Shown in pieces: positions 36,338-49,212 of a DNA stretch of 64,000 bases. A program made the position numbers and the translations under genes. The DNA is taken from NCBI RefSeq assembly GCF_037975245.1, contig NC_092580.1, positions 30,992,001 through 31,056,000 of the forward strand. The letters are read 5' to 3'. The stretch is from Apostichopus japonicus (lineage: Eukaryota; Echinodermata; Holothuroidea; Aspidochirotida; Stichopodidae). The notes beneath the pieces were generated by a model. That model had not been told where the DNA came from, made no database searches, and saw only the letters and a list, made by a program, of their open reading frames with translations. How positions within the stretch are numbered: position 1 is the stretch's first letter; each line of letters begins with the position of its first letter.

Positions 36338-39300
36338 TCATTCGTCTACAGTTGGCAGCCAAAAACACTGCAAAGAAAGAATAAATCTAGTGAGGTTTCC
36401 TTCCTAGCACAGTAAGATACAATTTATGTTAATATTAAACATGATCTATAAAAAATAGAGAACAACACAGACTTTAACGAATACATCTAATAACAAAAAC
36501 ACTGCAGAAAAACGATGTGTTTCGAAGGTCACCACTTTCACCTTCAGGTTACAAACTTATCATGAACGAGCAATGATAACAAATGGCTAGTAGCGATATC
36601 ACAAGGTGAAAGTAGATTTAATTTAACACAGTGTGACCAATAGGCAATCAAGCTGTTTGTTCAGATTTAGGCTTCTCCAAGCTAACATGATATGCCCATT
36701 ACAAAAGGCAATATTGAAATATGTCACAGTTCAACTCCTATATACAATTTCAAATTTGAGTGGGAGGGAAGTGAAAGGCAGGCATGTGTCAAGCAGGGCA
36801 TGGTGGGCAGCGGGAGTGGGAGGGTGAAACCGAGGCTTATCACACAGCTGTTATGTAATATACACATATCTTTAATATCCACACAAATCATATTGCATAA
36901 AACAGCAGCCACATAACAATGCCCTGCTTGTATTTCTATTTTGTTTTCTCCATTGTAAATATCCAACCAATAGGCTGAAACAGCAACACAATCAAGAAAA
37001 GAGATAACTTGTATTTTGGTTGGCAATTTTTTTCACATCTACCTATTGTTATTCAAAATGGGACTGCAATCAACCATATGAACCACGCTAGATTTTCTTC
37101 AGCAAACAAATGTCAAATTGGCGAGTACTTAGTGATTCCATCCACCACCATACTTTAAGGCATCCGTGCTAATCGAACGCAACAATACAGAAAAAAAAAA
37201 GGATAAATTATTACAACTTTCCTATTGAGTATTTGAAATGACACCTGGCTGCTCTTATCTCAAATGCACTTTGTTATGGATTTCAGTTTAGACCGATTTA
37301 CCAGACACAAGTTGGAAATGTGTTTTATATAAACATTCATTGCTTTGTTGCAGAGCCCAAGAAAATAGCACTGGCACACATTTGCGCTTTTGACCTAAAA
37401 CTTGGCTACCTACCATATGTAGAGAAGAAGAAGCTAGCATCATAAACTTTGGATTGTACTGAACACAATAGACAGGATTCTCGTCATGTTTGGACTCCAT
37501 CACAGCCACTTTCAATCCACTCTCCACGTTCCAGGCGTGGATCTTGCCATCTTGGGAACCTGTTGCATGAAAAAACATCAAAATTGGTAAACAGATATTT
37601 AAGCTTTGCTTTTCATTTTTTTTACAAATAAAGTGCTTTAGAATCAAACAGGTTGAAATAATTCTGCTATTCATATGTATTTTGTAAGTAAAGTATAGTA
37701 CAAACAGTTTCTTCAATCCATTCAAATGCAGCACATTTACACAACGTAATTACATTTAGATATAAAAACTGGTCTATAAATATATTAGCAGACAAGGCAA
37801 TTTAAGAAACTTTTGAAAATGATAAATATGAATTACCTGACAGTACATATTGAGCATCGGGACTGAAAGAAGCTTCTAATAGTAATCCTTTCGTATTTTG
37901 GTGACCCTGAAAGAATAATATTATGTATACATTTCAAATACATTTTACTTAACATCACTGCCTTAATCCTATGGTAACAACTACCTTTATATTGGTGTGT
38001 AACCCTGTGAGCTATCATAATTGATGGAAATCAGCATTATCCTTCTGAATAAACTGTGCCTACCTCAACAATGTCTCATGGTTGCTTGGTCAGGGCACCC
38101 TCCTCTCTTTTCCCCCCCCCCCCCCACCTTCCGAACCTGCACCTTACACATACTGTCACTATTCAGTGTCATGTGTGCATCACAGATGCAAGATAACACG
38201 CATCAAATGGAGTCTACAAATTTACTGGGTTTTTATTGTAACAGCCTTTATTATTTGAATACAAAGGTCAGTCTAGCACTGAGTTTCTCTAAATAAAGTC
38301 TCCACCCCCTCCTTCCCCCTTCCCTACTCCTCCTCCATGCTATGGTAAAGGTAGAATCATTAGTTTGATTAATACAGGAAACCATCACCAAAGATCAGTG
38401 AATTAATTTATAGCACATAACTGTTTTATTCTGTCATGTTTGAGGTCGTCTTGGAAAACTACTTTAAATATCAAATTAACCAAAAGTGGTTTATCTACAC
38501 ACAAACACCTTAGAGCTAAGGGGTCTTACTTAAGACTTGCCCTATCAATGATAATTTCAGTTAAGCTCCACTTATGCCCAAGTTCTAAGTCTAAGGACAC
38601 ATTTTTTTTTTGGGGGGGGGGGGGCAAATGTATCTGAAAGAGACAGAAATTTGTATAAATGATGAAAACAAAAGGAATCATCATACTCCAATGCTATTTC
38701 GTTGATTAAATCAATTGTTTTTTGAACTTTTGTGTAAGGTAAATCTAACAGAGACCTGAGCTACAATAGTCATCAGGTTACCTTGGTACTTTGTGGAATA
38801 CCTCACGATGTGCAACTTGGCATCCACAAATGCTTGCTTTTTCGATTATGAAGCTTACTTAGTCTAAGACCAAAAATAAAAGTGGGGCAACGGTTTAGGT
38901 AATTTCCATGTACTTATTTTACATTTGTTGCTGCTGTTGCTCTGTACTACTCACCATGAAAGTTTGTACTGGTGATCCAGAGAAGGCATCTATCAATCGT
39001 ATAACTGGACCGTTTGTTGTGATGAGTATTTTCTTGCCGTCCGCACTGAATTTGAGACTCGTCCAGTCGCAGTCTCTGTCTTGGGGTAATTTGAACGTTG
39101 TGAATGGACCCTGTGTGGGAGAGCAGAATATGTATGTATCGACCGATTCTATAGTGAAATACACAACAATTAAGTTATTGTCTAGGTAATAAGATCTGAG
39201 CTAGTGATCTCAGAATTACCAGTCCTGTACCCTACCAACTGAGCCAAACAGCCTGTAAAGTTAATATTGTGCATTTGTATGGGACATTTCACACTAAAGC

Positions 39301-42300
39301 TTTTGCAATTCTCAAACTTGCTGTTACGGGTGAAACTTTGGAAGATACTTAGTAGCGGCAGAAGACGACACTGTTGGAACAGAGTTTAGGCTTCAAAAAA
39401 GAATAAAAGACTCACCTTATCAAATGACCTCAGGTCATATAGTTTTATCATTTCAGAGTTGAGACCGCATGCAAAGACCAGACCTTCTGGATCGAAAGAT
39501 GCAACAGGTCTCCCTTGCAGATGCATTAACCCCTGGTTCAATGAAAAAATAAAAGTCTTCTGTAAATAATAACATTTCAACAGATGTCATGCAGTATGCA
39601 GTGGCGAAGCGTCCATACAGTCAGGGTGGCCGATGCCCCCCTGACGTACTCAAATGGACTGCTGGCACCCTTTTCAGCTTTTTACCACTTTTTACTTATT
39701 CACAATTATTGACTTTATTATTGCGCTCTCATCTACCTATTGACATTTGTCACATTTTGTTGGTGTAATTTTCTGACAAAATGCTCTAACCACGGAAGAC
39801 CCATATAAACTTCCGATGACACCTATTTATTCTTCGTTTATCTGCAAATTGGCAAGGCCTGGAAAGGGTCATTTCCAGCGATCTAGGGAGTATCTTTACT
39901 CCAAAAATTTCAGTACGCTCCGCGTCAACCTGTCGTGGCGCTTAGATAGTGACGAAAGCGCCCCTACAGACCATTCTCGCCCCCCCTGACCAATACCCCT
40001 AGCTCCGCCGCTGGCAGTATGTTTGTCTTGTAAAACCTATCACATGTTTTTAATAGCAGACATTTCCACACCAAACAATGATTTATTCAGTGACTATATA
40101 TAACTGTTTAACCAACAAACTACAAGATTCAACGTGGGTTAATTTTTGTCTTGTCTCTGTTATGCATCAACTTCCAGAATATTCATAGATCACACATTCA
40201 CGAGGACAAATGAATGAGTCAAAAGGCAATACCTGGCAGTTTGGTGACCTCAAATCCCATAATCGCAACGATTTATCCAAGGAACCCGAGAGAAAACTAT
40301 CATCGACTGGAGACATACTGAGACTGACAACTCTGTGAAGATGAAAAATTGTTATTGTAATATTGCTGATCATGGCCATAATAAGGAGCAAAAGTAAAAG
40401 CCTGCCACGAATCATGTAATTTCCAATTCTGTTTCTGCAGAAAATTGATGTAAAGTCATTCACATACAAATGGATACACGAACGTAGCTCTTTAAAGCAA
40501 ACTGGATATTTATCTATCTTGCGAGGGAGTTAATTTAATAGTGTATACACATATTAAGGAGCTCATACGTGTGTAACCTACAGTATACAACTGATACTGT
40601 AGCTGTGATTTAAGGATGTACTAGGATTTTTATCATCATCATAGTTGCAACGGTGAAACTTGAAGATCTTCTTAGTTGATTTGAGACTATTTTCTTTTTT
40701 ATTTCATGATGTAATTCCTCAGCTTGACTGTGAAATTTTATGTACAGCAATGGTCCAAAGCTAAATTTGCTAACATAAAAAGTGTCTCAGTGAAGAATTG
40801 TTGAAAATCAAATCAATTTAAGTAATTTACCTGCTGATGATCTTCCATTTGGTGGAAATATCGAGATAGTTATGGTTAATTCATACCAATCTCGTTTTAC
40901 GTAAAAAGCGATAGGTTTGCAACATCTGCTTTAAAATTCATATACGGCAGGTTTGGCATTTAACTGTGGTACAAATCCAAGCTACAGAGGTAAAATTAAA
41001 TTGTGCTCACTCACTTTTTGGTGTGTCCGGGGAAATATCTCAAGTATTTGTTGTCATGTAATGACAGATACCGTATTGTGTCATCAACTTTGTTTGAAGT
41101 GTATATGACCGTATTTTGTGCGTGAGTGAAGCGAATGAGATCCACGCCATACTTCTTACTGTATAAAGTCCTCTTGGGTCTGCAAAACATGAAGAAAACA
41201 CTTGTTAATGAGATTCAAAATGTCACAGACTGCAAATCTTAAATGTTTATCTGTTAAAGCAGTTTTGTGATGACTTGAGTGATCAATATATCCATTAAAT
41301 GACATAATTGAAAGTCAAAATTAAACCACAGAGCGAAATCAGCAATTGCCATATTAAACTGTTGTCCTTTGAAATATCATTTTGCCCTTAGCATTGTGAA
41401 GTGACTTTATAAACTGTGTGGTCGTGTACAGTCACAGATATACTCATGTAGCTGCACTGTTAGACACTGTAGCAGCTGTATTTGAAAGTCATATTGCAAC
41501 CACTCTTTGGAGAAAAATTCATCCGGATAAGTCTCAAACAACCGTTAAAATCTCTACAGTAAATGAAAACATAAATGTTTTATTCTGAGGCACTGTCACA
41601 AATTCTTTCACCCATTTACTGGAATTACACAGTCAAATGTTATCCATGTGTAAAGCAACAGAAGTGTTTCCTTGCTTCAATTGATTGAATCAAGTCAAGA
41701 TTTTTACATGCTATTTTATCTCTTTCTGACTGGCCAACACATCTGTGAAATCACATATAGTTGATAGATTAAACAGAACCACAGAGAAAAATCAAAGTAA
41801 TATTCATGAGTTTATCTACGAGAGAACACTTCTCTGACTTCTTAGCATTAAAAAGTTTCTGTACGCCATACTAGGACCTATACTAAATCACATTGTGAAT
41901 AGCCTAGCCTAACTCATGCATACAGTAAGTCACATATCAACATGTATTCTACCTGCTTTCTGCTTCAATATCAGGACCGAAAACTGTGCAATTAACGCCG
42001 AGTGGTTATGTGAATATTAGTATTACATCACTATTCGACCGTTGGCAAAGGCGAATGAAAACGACGGTCTTCTTGATTACCTTACTTTTGGCTAGGCCTA
42101 TGCCAAAAATACTATAGACCTACGCCTATCACATCATTGTAGGCTAGCCTAGGCCACAGCCTAACTTAGGCCGATGCTGGTTGGCTTAGACAGAGAAATT
42201 TGGGTGATTTGTCTATGCACCCAAGTGATAAAAAATAGAATAAGAATGTTTATTACGTCTTCGTTAATGCGTTTTATGAATAACATTAGTCATTTTAACA

Positions 42301-42470
42301 ACTTACTTTCCTTCTAAGCAATCGTATATAACAATTGAGTCGTCTTCACTACTCGAGATCAATGTCTCGCCATTGTGGGAAAAATCTACACTGTTGATTC
42401 TTTCAGTATTTTGATCTTTGAACACCTTCCCCGCCCGAAATGTCTTCATTACATGATCAGAAAGCTTCAT
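36338..42470 (-). CDS. WDR82: WDR82, WD-repeat subunit of SET1/COMPASS and PNUTS-PP1 complexes
   Basis: Eight coding exons on the minus strand: 42307-42470, 41015-41179, 40233-40332, 39416-39532, 38955-39110, 37837-37906, 37414-37559 and 36338-36367. All introns are GT-AG; total 948 nt = 315 residues plus stop (human protein 313). Start is Met at 42470 ([11 protein letters not shown]); an upstream in-frame Met at 42485 is less like the family. WD landmarks: [69 protein letters not shown] and [11 protein letters not shown]. The last exon codes only CFWLPTVDE. The family forms a seven-blade propeller that ties H3K4 methyltransferases to Ser5-phosphorylated RNA polymerase II and takes part in transcription termination. 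Intron 3 holds a hAT MITE (39599-40013) and intron 4 a tRNA-like relic. Confidence 0.97.
39180..39256 (-). repeat. tRNA-like relic in WDR82 intron 4
   Basis: The minus strand reads GGCTGTTTGGCTCAGTTGGT followed by AGGGTACAGGACTGG, an A-box-like D arm. The downstream GATCACTAGCTCAGATC stands where the B-box would be but is degenerate. It probably derives from a tRNA or a tRNA-headed SINE. Confidence 0.5.
39599..40013 (+). mobile_element. hAT-type MITE (copy A), in WDR82 intron 3
   Basis: 415 bp, bounded by imperfect terminal inverted repeats (CAGTGGCGAAGCG on the left, CAGCGGCGGAGC read inward from the right) and flanked by the 8-bp duplication GCAGTATG (39591-39598 and 40014-40021). 8-bp duplications and CAG-type ends are typical of hAT elements. 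It is the same element as copy B at 60508-60879, in opposite orientation. No transposase ORF, so it is non-autonomous. Confidence 0.88.
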
Positions 42471-42878
42471 TCTACCATCTAGCATTCAAGGACACTGATA
42501 AATGGACTTTTTTTTATATATTATATTTTTGTTTTTAGAGTGCCAATACGCAACTGCCTTTCACTGTTAGTATTTGATCATACAATGTGCATTCACATCG
42601 CGGAACTATACAAGATTGTATAGTTGAACATAAAGTACACGCGCTACAAAATAAACGATGGCGCTAAATCATTCTAAAAATTGTTAGGTAACTAGAACTG
42701 ACTGTACTTGCAGGCAAGTAGATCAAAGCACTTTCCGACCTGATCTGCAACGCAGAGGGGCTTGCTTTGACTACCGTTTTGAGTCCCGTGAAATTTTGAG
42801 ATATGAAAAGTCTGGCAATCTTTATTATCTCGCGACAATTTTATCATTTGTAGTAATATTCAACCAAGATTCGTTGAC

Positions 42879-42980
42879 GATTTGGGCAAGAATCGGTACC
42901 GATTTGGACGAGAATCGGAAACGATTCGAACAAGAATCAGAAACAATTCGGACAAGAATTGAAAAAATCCGGACAAGCGA
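42879..42980. repeat. 22-bp tandem repeat, about 4.5 copies
   Basis: Units are of the form GATTTGGACGAGAATCGGAA plus two bases, each diverged by a few substitutions, located about 400 bp upstream of the WDR82 start codon. It is open in one frame only by chance; 22 is not a multiple of 3. Confidence 0.75.
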
Positions 42981-44632
42981 CAGTGTTTAAAACCATCGCA
43001 ATATTTGTTTTATTATTTTAATTAAACTTAGTTTTTCGTCCCGAGGCTGCTAGACTTTTTCAACAATTTTTACCCGAAGTTTGAGTCCCCTGAAGTGGGA
43101 GTGGGGGGGGGGGGGCGGGAGGCGTCCATTTTGCTAATTTCTGCTATTACCTTTATGGAAACTGGAAACCACCCGACGTGTAAGTTGTAATCCATAAGCC
43201 CGTCTTGTGGGTTTCTCCTACATTTGTGGTCGCTCAAGCTTCGTAAATATAACTGATGCTGAATATTATTATACTATTATCATTATTGTTGTTGTTTTCA
43301 TTATTATTATTACTATTATATTATAACTATTAATATGATTATTTTTTTATATTATTATTATTTTCTTCTGCATAGGGTGGCAACTAACAAGTGTCCCGTA
43401 CGCCTTTGCAATAGCCTATATGTTTAACCATTCAAGACAACATCTTGTTCCGAGTCGGAGGACTTGACTGAACGAGAATCTATTGATTGTGGGCTGGGCG
43501 AACAAAATGTATACCGCTACACCACCCGTTCACCCATGGCAAAACGGTTTCTTACATAGGCTACCTGAAAAGTGCATACTTTGACCAAATCTCAACAAAA
43601 GGTCAACAATATTAAATTTACCGTAGATGCACTAATCCAGCAAATAAAAGGTAAAAAAAATTACCATCTTAATTGTAGAAATTTCTAAAAAATCTCAGTG
43701 AAAATGACCATTTTGTTACATCACGTGACAAAACTAAAACTTACCATTGCAAGTTTGTGACCAGAGATCCCAACTGTGCATGTAAGACGGTAAACAGAAG
43801 ACAATTATAAAACATGCCTTATATGACTTTTAACTAGTTTTTCTTTGGTTCTCGCGATTAACAGCTAGACAGCGTATATTTTCGTCTGAACGGTAATTTC
43901 CCTACTGTTGTGCAGGGATTGTGAATTGGCAAAAAGTATATACCAAATGTGCAAAACCAATGATGCCAACCTGGATAATTCAGCTGTAAATGTCTTTTTA
44001 TGGTGTTTCAAATTTATCCACATAGGACAACTTTATTTCTAATAAAAAAGGACAACTTTATTTCTAAAAAAAAGGGTGATAAAATTCTAACCGCAACGAT
44101 AATTGATAAATCAAGGAGATGATTACTATAGGCTAGTAATAGTGTACATACAGTTCTTTTTTTAATACTTTTTTATGGTCATCTTGAATGAGGGTAGTCC
44201 TGCTCAGCGCAGAAGCACTGCTTTCAAGAGGAGCCCTCAATACAAGATACATGTACAATATGAACAATTTGCCCAATCGGCACCACATACATCATACTGT
44301 GACGCAACTTTATGGAGTAATGAAAAGCTTAGCCAGTCAAAACAGGTTACATTCAGTTAATCATATCTCGAGTAATTTGTGAAAATATTTCTCCTTCGAT
44401 ATAAGTCTGACATTGTTTGCTACCACAATATCCATTTAAATGCACCGACAGCTGGCCCTGTTCTGCAAATTGCGTTGTATTGATTGGAAAGTACCTTCTA
44501 TTTAACGGTTATTTATTTAGACTTTCGTGGACTTTTCATACATGTGCCTCTTGTCACGCAGACTTTACTTTTACAACAATATTTTATTGTATCGGAAAAT
44601 CGCGTTTTATCATGTTCATAAAGACATGTATT

Positions 44633-45200
44633 CAGGGCGGACTGGGTTTTAAAACCGGCCCGGGCATTTTCCTCCTAGACCGGCCCATTATTCAATGATA
44701 TGCTACTTACATAGTGATCGCCGTCCTGGGGAGGGGTCTAAGGGGAGGGGTATGCCCCTCCCCATTGATTTTTGTTGTTGTAGTTAAGGAATGCCTAGAT
44801 GCCAAATTGTGCTACATTTCTCAATTTTGTAGGTTACAATAATCCTTTAAAAGTGACCCAAAAATAATTTTCCAGAAGCAACACTTGATTAAACTGAGAA
44901 AAGTTGAAAACGTAAACAAAAATAGACAAAAATATGTGACTTAAAAGCATTTTGTGACAACATGCTTGAAAAAAAATCTAAATAAAATCCATTAGCACGG
45001 ACGGGTTGCTAATAGCACGTTCTTTTGTTACGAACTAACAGACTAATTAACATGGTGATTTCATGAGCTGATTCACACAGTTAATAATATATTTCTACAC
45101 AGCCCGAAAAATAGGCTGTAATTTTTACCAGGCTCCCAACCCACCGGCTCACTGACCCACCAGACATTGCCCAAATGCCTGTGTGGCCAGTTCGCCACTG
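44633..45200 (+). mobile_element. hAT-type MITE (copy F)
   Basis: 568 bp flanked by the 8-bp duplication CATGTATT (44625-44632 and 45201-45208). Ends are CAGGGCGGACTGG and, read inward from the right, CAGTGGCGAACTGG. An internal G/C-rich hairpin lies near 44726-44765. Its right 110 bp recur at 62194-62331. No transposase ORF. Confidence 0.85.
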
Positions 45201-46555
45201 CATGTATTTAGCATTTGTAATATCCGTCGAGAAGAAATATCTTTGATAAAGCACCAGTTTCATATCAGTTAAACTGCCGAACGATCAGTTATGAATGATA
45301 ATTCAACTGATTAAATTACTGCTGAAGATTAATTGACTATGATATGCTAATCCTTCGCCGCATTTCTATACTAATCCGCGCCTAATCTACTGCGATAAGC
45401 TTGGCTTGCCATAGCGCCCGATCATGTACAAATGCACGTCGTCTGCAACTGGGATACAAGGTACGTTTTGTCGAGGCAAAGGGATTCCTGATCCACGGTG
45501 AATGAATTATCTCAAGCGTGTCATGCAGTCCGTGTGATATTAAGAAAACAATGTAAGTTACAGTGTTTGTGTGTAGTTGCAACAACTTTGAAGTGAAGGC
45601 AGTTAAAACACTACCTGGCTGATGATCATTGCTCATCATGTAATGCTAGACTTAAAAGTTATAGTACTGATAATTCCCTCTAATTAGGGCTTAGCCTTGA
45701 ACTTAGGCAGGTCTACGTACATGCAGTAGTAAGTTCCTAGCGTTAGACTATAGCGCACGATGGGCTCATATTTCCATAATTGACACCAACGATGTCTATC
45801 AACGAAAAATCCAAATCACTCAACTATGCGTTTTTTCATATGTGTAGTTCCTCAGAAATGGCATGATCCCAAAATATTTATTGTTCTGTGGCTACGCAAC
45901 GTACAATTGAACAGAATTTGACCACAAATGTCATGTGTCAAGTTCTTTCATACCCTTATATTGACACATCCATCGATAAGCTACTGTAGTCTGTAGTGTA
46001 GGCCTAAGTATACATCCATTGACTTTGGATGCTGTTTGCTATGATCTGAGCCTCTAAGCTCAGATAGGTCAGGTCCCAGAGAGTAGTGGTATCATTTAGG
46101 CAATTTTAGTTATTTTTAGAGAGTACGATTTCCAAATGCCAAGAAAACGTGCAAAACTGGGAGGGGGGGGGGGGGTGGGAGGGTGTTAAAAGCTTATAAA
46201 AAACCCAATTTGATCAGCATATATCAGAATAGGATTGAAACTCATCAAATGTGTAACTCTGCTTGGCTGCAAAAAGTTTAGGTTGCCTGCTGTATCGCTG
46301 CTAGTAATATTTAAAGGTGTGTCAATTATGGAGGTGTGTCAATTATAAAGCCTTTACTATACTAGTGTAACCTAGTAATGCCCGACGTTAGTTACAAAAA
46401 CTTAACGCAAAGTAGCATCAAATCATCATAGACTCTCAATACACTGAGTTTCTATGTGTTGCTAGTATCCACTCAGCAGTCATCTGTTACTGACCAGTGT
46501 GAAGAGTGGAGATAGGCCTAGTATCCCAAATATCCCTAAATGCAACGTATCTTAA

Positions 46556-46915
46556 AGGCATTGAAGACTCGCTCCAAACCGCATGCGGCCATCTGAAAAA
46601 GTTAACTTTCCGTTGCTTGCAAGTGACGTTTTGTTTGTGTCGCTACAAAATGCATACAGTACAGTAATGAAATGTGATACCTTGTTATCTTTAGCTGGAC
46701 CTGAGATGTCCTGATGTATCGTGTATACACTGTGCTGTGGGTATTGACCGCAGCTGTATGTACTGACTGTACACTAGTGTCTAATTTCCGACGGTAGCAA
46801 GCTGTGTGTGTATTTTCTGGGATCGATGGTGGTGTCTATAACACTTCTGTTACACCTCATTCGAAATTAGGTCAGATTACCGGCATTGGACTTTTTGCAC
46901 GAGTCTTCACACCCT
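46556..46915 (+). mobile_element. TTAA-flanked MITE, copy 1 (Kolobok- or piggyBac-type)
   Basis: 360 bp between TTAA tetranucleotides (46552-46555 and 46916-46919). Terminal inverted repeats are about 17 bp: AGGCATTGAAGACTCG at the left, AGGGTGTGAAGACTCG read inward from the right. It is about 85-90% identical by eye to 51273-51621 (same orientation). A third copy starts at the window edge (63967, opposite orientation). TTAA duplications fit Kolobok or piggyBac; I cannot decide from a non-autonomous copy. Confidence 0.82.
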
Positions 46916-46975
46916 TTAAACGTTTCTTGCTGTAATTAATACGAACAAAGAATTGCATAATTTGTAATTCCTAAT

Positions 46976-48363
46976 CGGTGACGTAGCTACGGGGGGCGTG
47001 GGGGGCGATAGCCCCCATAAAAGCTTGTCGCCCCCCCCACTGGGATTTGGGTGTCGAAAAAAATTACATGTGCGAAAAATATATCATTGGTCTGAGTGGT
47101 CTCGAATCTCCATGATGACCAACCATGAACGACCCTTCGACCGCGGACCGGCAGTAGGCTATAGTTGCTGAAAAAACCTGACTTAATCTACAGTAGTCGC
47201 ACTGTACTGAAAACGCATGTTAACGACTGTCGAATTATATAATTCCTGCTCTAATAAATACAGGCGCGTAGCCAGGGGGGGCAAAGGGGGAGACCGCTCC
47301 TCCCCCCCCCCCTTGAGCATATTTTTGTGTACGTTTTTATGATATCGCTAGTAATTTCAAAATAGAAAATGCTTAGATGAAACTTGCAATGCCTGGGAAG
47401 TGCCATTTCCAGCGATCTGGGAGACATTTTCGGCCAAAATTTTCTGGTGCGCTTCGCGCCAACTCATGGTGGCGCTACGCTTAGTTAGTTTCCAATGCCG
47501 AATCTACGGCTCTGATAATTTGCCTACAGGTTCGCCCCTCCCTTCGAAAATCCCTCTCTATACGTGCCTGAATAAATACTAATACAAACAGCCAACCAGG
47601 ATCACGTAACCAGTGCACATTAACTGATCAAACAAGCTAGTGAGCTATACTATACCCTTATAGAAGGTGGTTTCCAGGTAATGGAATGCCATAGAAGATG
47701 TTAAAAGGTATAAAAAATGCTGACATCATACAGGTTTCTCACATCATTGTTTGCGTCATTGCCTCAATACTCTGTTACATTTTCTGTTACACTTCTGGGA
47801 CGTGCCCTGATGCTCTTAAAACCGCTAAAAAAACAAATTTGCAAGACAATACTATCGTTGAGAACTATAACGGCCAATCAGTCTATCACCCTAATAATAT
47901 TTCAGACGCAATCTTTGATGTCAGTTTTTTATATAGTTCGGTCATTTCAGTATGTTACGGCACTTGCCTCAAAGCCCAGTCAATCTTTCGTTATTTTCCA
48001 CGCGCAATGTGCAGATTTGTCGAAAAATGTCAATGCCGGTGTCAAACTCACAAAAGATAAGTCATGGTATTTCAAAGTAACTTACCAGACTGTTTTTCTT
48101 TCTATTTCACTAAACTATTTGATGACCATATCAAGACATGGGATCTCAAAATAAAGGATGTTGAGAAAACTTTACAGCAGCTTACAAGGCCTGGGAAGTG
48201 TCATTTCCAATGATCTAGGAGGCCTTTTTAGCTAAATTTTTTTTCTACGCTACGCGCCAACTCATGGTGGCTCTCCGCTTAGATAGTAACAAGACGCCCT
48301 CCCAGGAAATGGCCAAGGCCCCTCAGCGCCCCCCCCACCGAAAAAATCCTGGCTACGCCACTG
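46976..48363 (+). mobile_element. hAT-type non-autonomous element D, with a nested MITE
   Basis: Flanked by the 8-bp duplication TTCCTAAT (46968-46975 and 48364-48371). Ends are CGGTGACGTAGC and, read inward from the right, CAGTGGCGTAGCCAG. About 1.39 kb in all, of which 47261-47570 is a separate later insertion. The right third (48180-48363) shares the AAGGCCTGG, GTCATTTCC and GATCTAGG block with copies A, B and C. An open stretch at 47717-48154 does not look like a transposase. Confidence 0.82.
47261..47570 (+). mobile_element. hAT-type MITE (copy C), nested inside element D
   Basis: 310 bp flanked by the 8-bp duplication AATAAATA (47253-47260 and 47571-47578). Ends are CAGGCGCGTAGCCAGG and, read inward, CAGGCACGTATAG. 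It contains the same AATGCCTGGGAAG, GCCATTTCC and AGCGATCTGGG core as its host element, so one family member inserted into a relative. Confidence 0.85.
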
Positions 48364-48371
48364 TTCCTAAT

Positions 48372-49212
48372 AATAAGGAGGCCGCCCATTTGAATTTCAG
48401 ATGCATTCCATCAATTTAAAGTAGACTGGGCTATGATAGAAACACAAGCAGCCTGGCTATCATTTTTTACAGATAATTGTAACAGGACCATAATTTCATC
48501 AAATTTTTATCAAATTAGGACAAAACAGCATGCCCATGTAGGCACCATATATCAGTGCACAAAATAACACCACACTGCATCACGAGGGAGTATTTATGGA
48601 GCAATGAAATTTTGGTGATCTAATTTAAGGCTCACAGTAAACATATTCATGTTTTGCACCTTCATTTTCCCTTTGTTGCACTTTCCCAGTTCAGTGTGGA
48701 CTCCACATTAAACTTGCGTTTTCTTCAGGAGTAGTTTTAAGATGTTGAATAACATGTTCACAAAGTAGCAAACCACATTTTTGCTTCTTTCACAAGTGGT
48801 ATTCACTGTTTCAACCATAAAATGGTGAAAATTGAGGATAAGGATTTGTAGCACCAATTACTGTTCCCCTTTATGGCATGAGTACGTAGCGCCACCACAT
48901 GATGATGGCGCTAAGTACTCCTGCCGTAAAGGGGAACAGTAATTGGTGCGACTAATCCTTACCCTAATCCTTATACTGCTCCTTTGCCCTATGTCCACCT
49001 CATCTCAGTCAGTTGCTTTTGCCACAATCATATCCATGCAATATATATCCCCAGAATTTGTAGTACTGGAGTACATGTTCCCTTTTCATTAATGAAAGGA
49101 CCTCAGTTTCCCTCTTGATCAGCAATTTGATACCCATAAATGTTTCAATGTTATCTCAATTTTTTTAAATATTTTGTTCCCTTCACAGCTGTGGTATGCA
49201 AGTTACATTGTA
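48372..49212. other. upstream region of GLYCTK
   Basis: It holds a long foldback at 48835-48965 (listed separately) and otherwise AT-rich sequence. A pyrimidine-rich tract ending in TTCACAG (49182-49188) is a good acceptor, so an unseen 5' UTR exon may splice to CTGTGG just before the first GLYCTK start codon. Confidence 0.5.
48835..48965. repeat. 60-bp-arm foldback (long hairpin)
   Basis: Left arm 48835-48894 and right arm 48906-48965 are inverted copies matching at about 54 of 60 positions, with an 11-nt loop (CCACATGATGA). Shared segments include GCACCAATTACTGTTCCCCT in both arms. It could be a foldback MITE, or be transcribed as a long hairpin RNA. No clear target duplication seen. Confidence 0.75.

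Larger units (their letters stand above)
42471..46551. other. WDR82 upstream region and intergenic sequence
   Basis: 42471-42700 should contain the WDR82 promoter and 5' UTR; I see no TATA box placed convincingly. A 22-bp tandem repeat (42879-42980) and a hAT-type MITE (44633-45200) are listed separately. A poly-G run is at about 43107. No protein-coding exon recognised. Confidence 0.55.

Noticed and set aside
38051-38068. let-7-like seed on the minus strand (TGAGGTAG) in a WDR82 intron, where vertebrates carry let-7g
   Set aside because: After the seed the sequence (GCACAGTTT) departs from let-7 and no pairing arm is present nearby, so no hairpin precursor. Chance match.
47717-48154. ORF inside hAT element D as a transposase remnant
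   Set aside because: No hAT dimerisation or catalytic motif; composition is that of non-coding AT-rich DNA.
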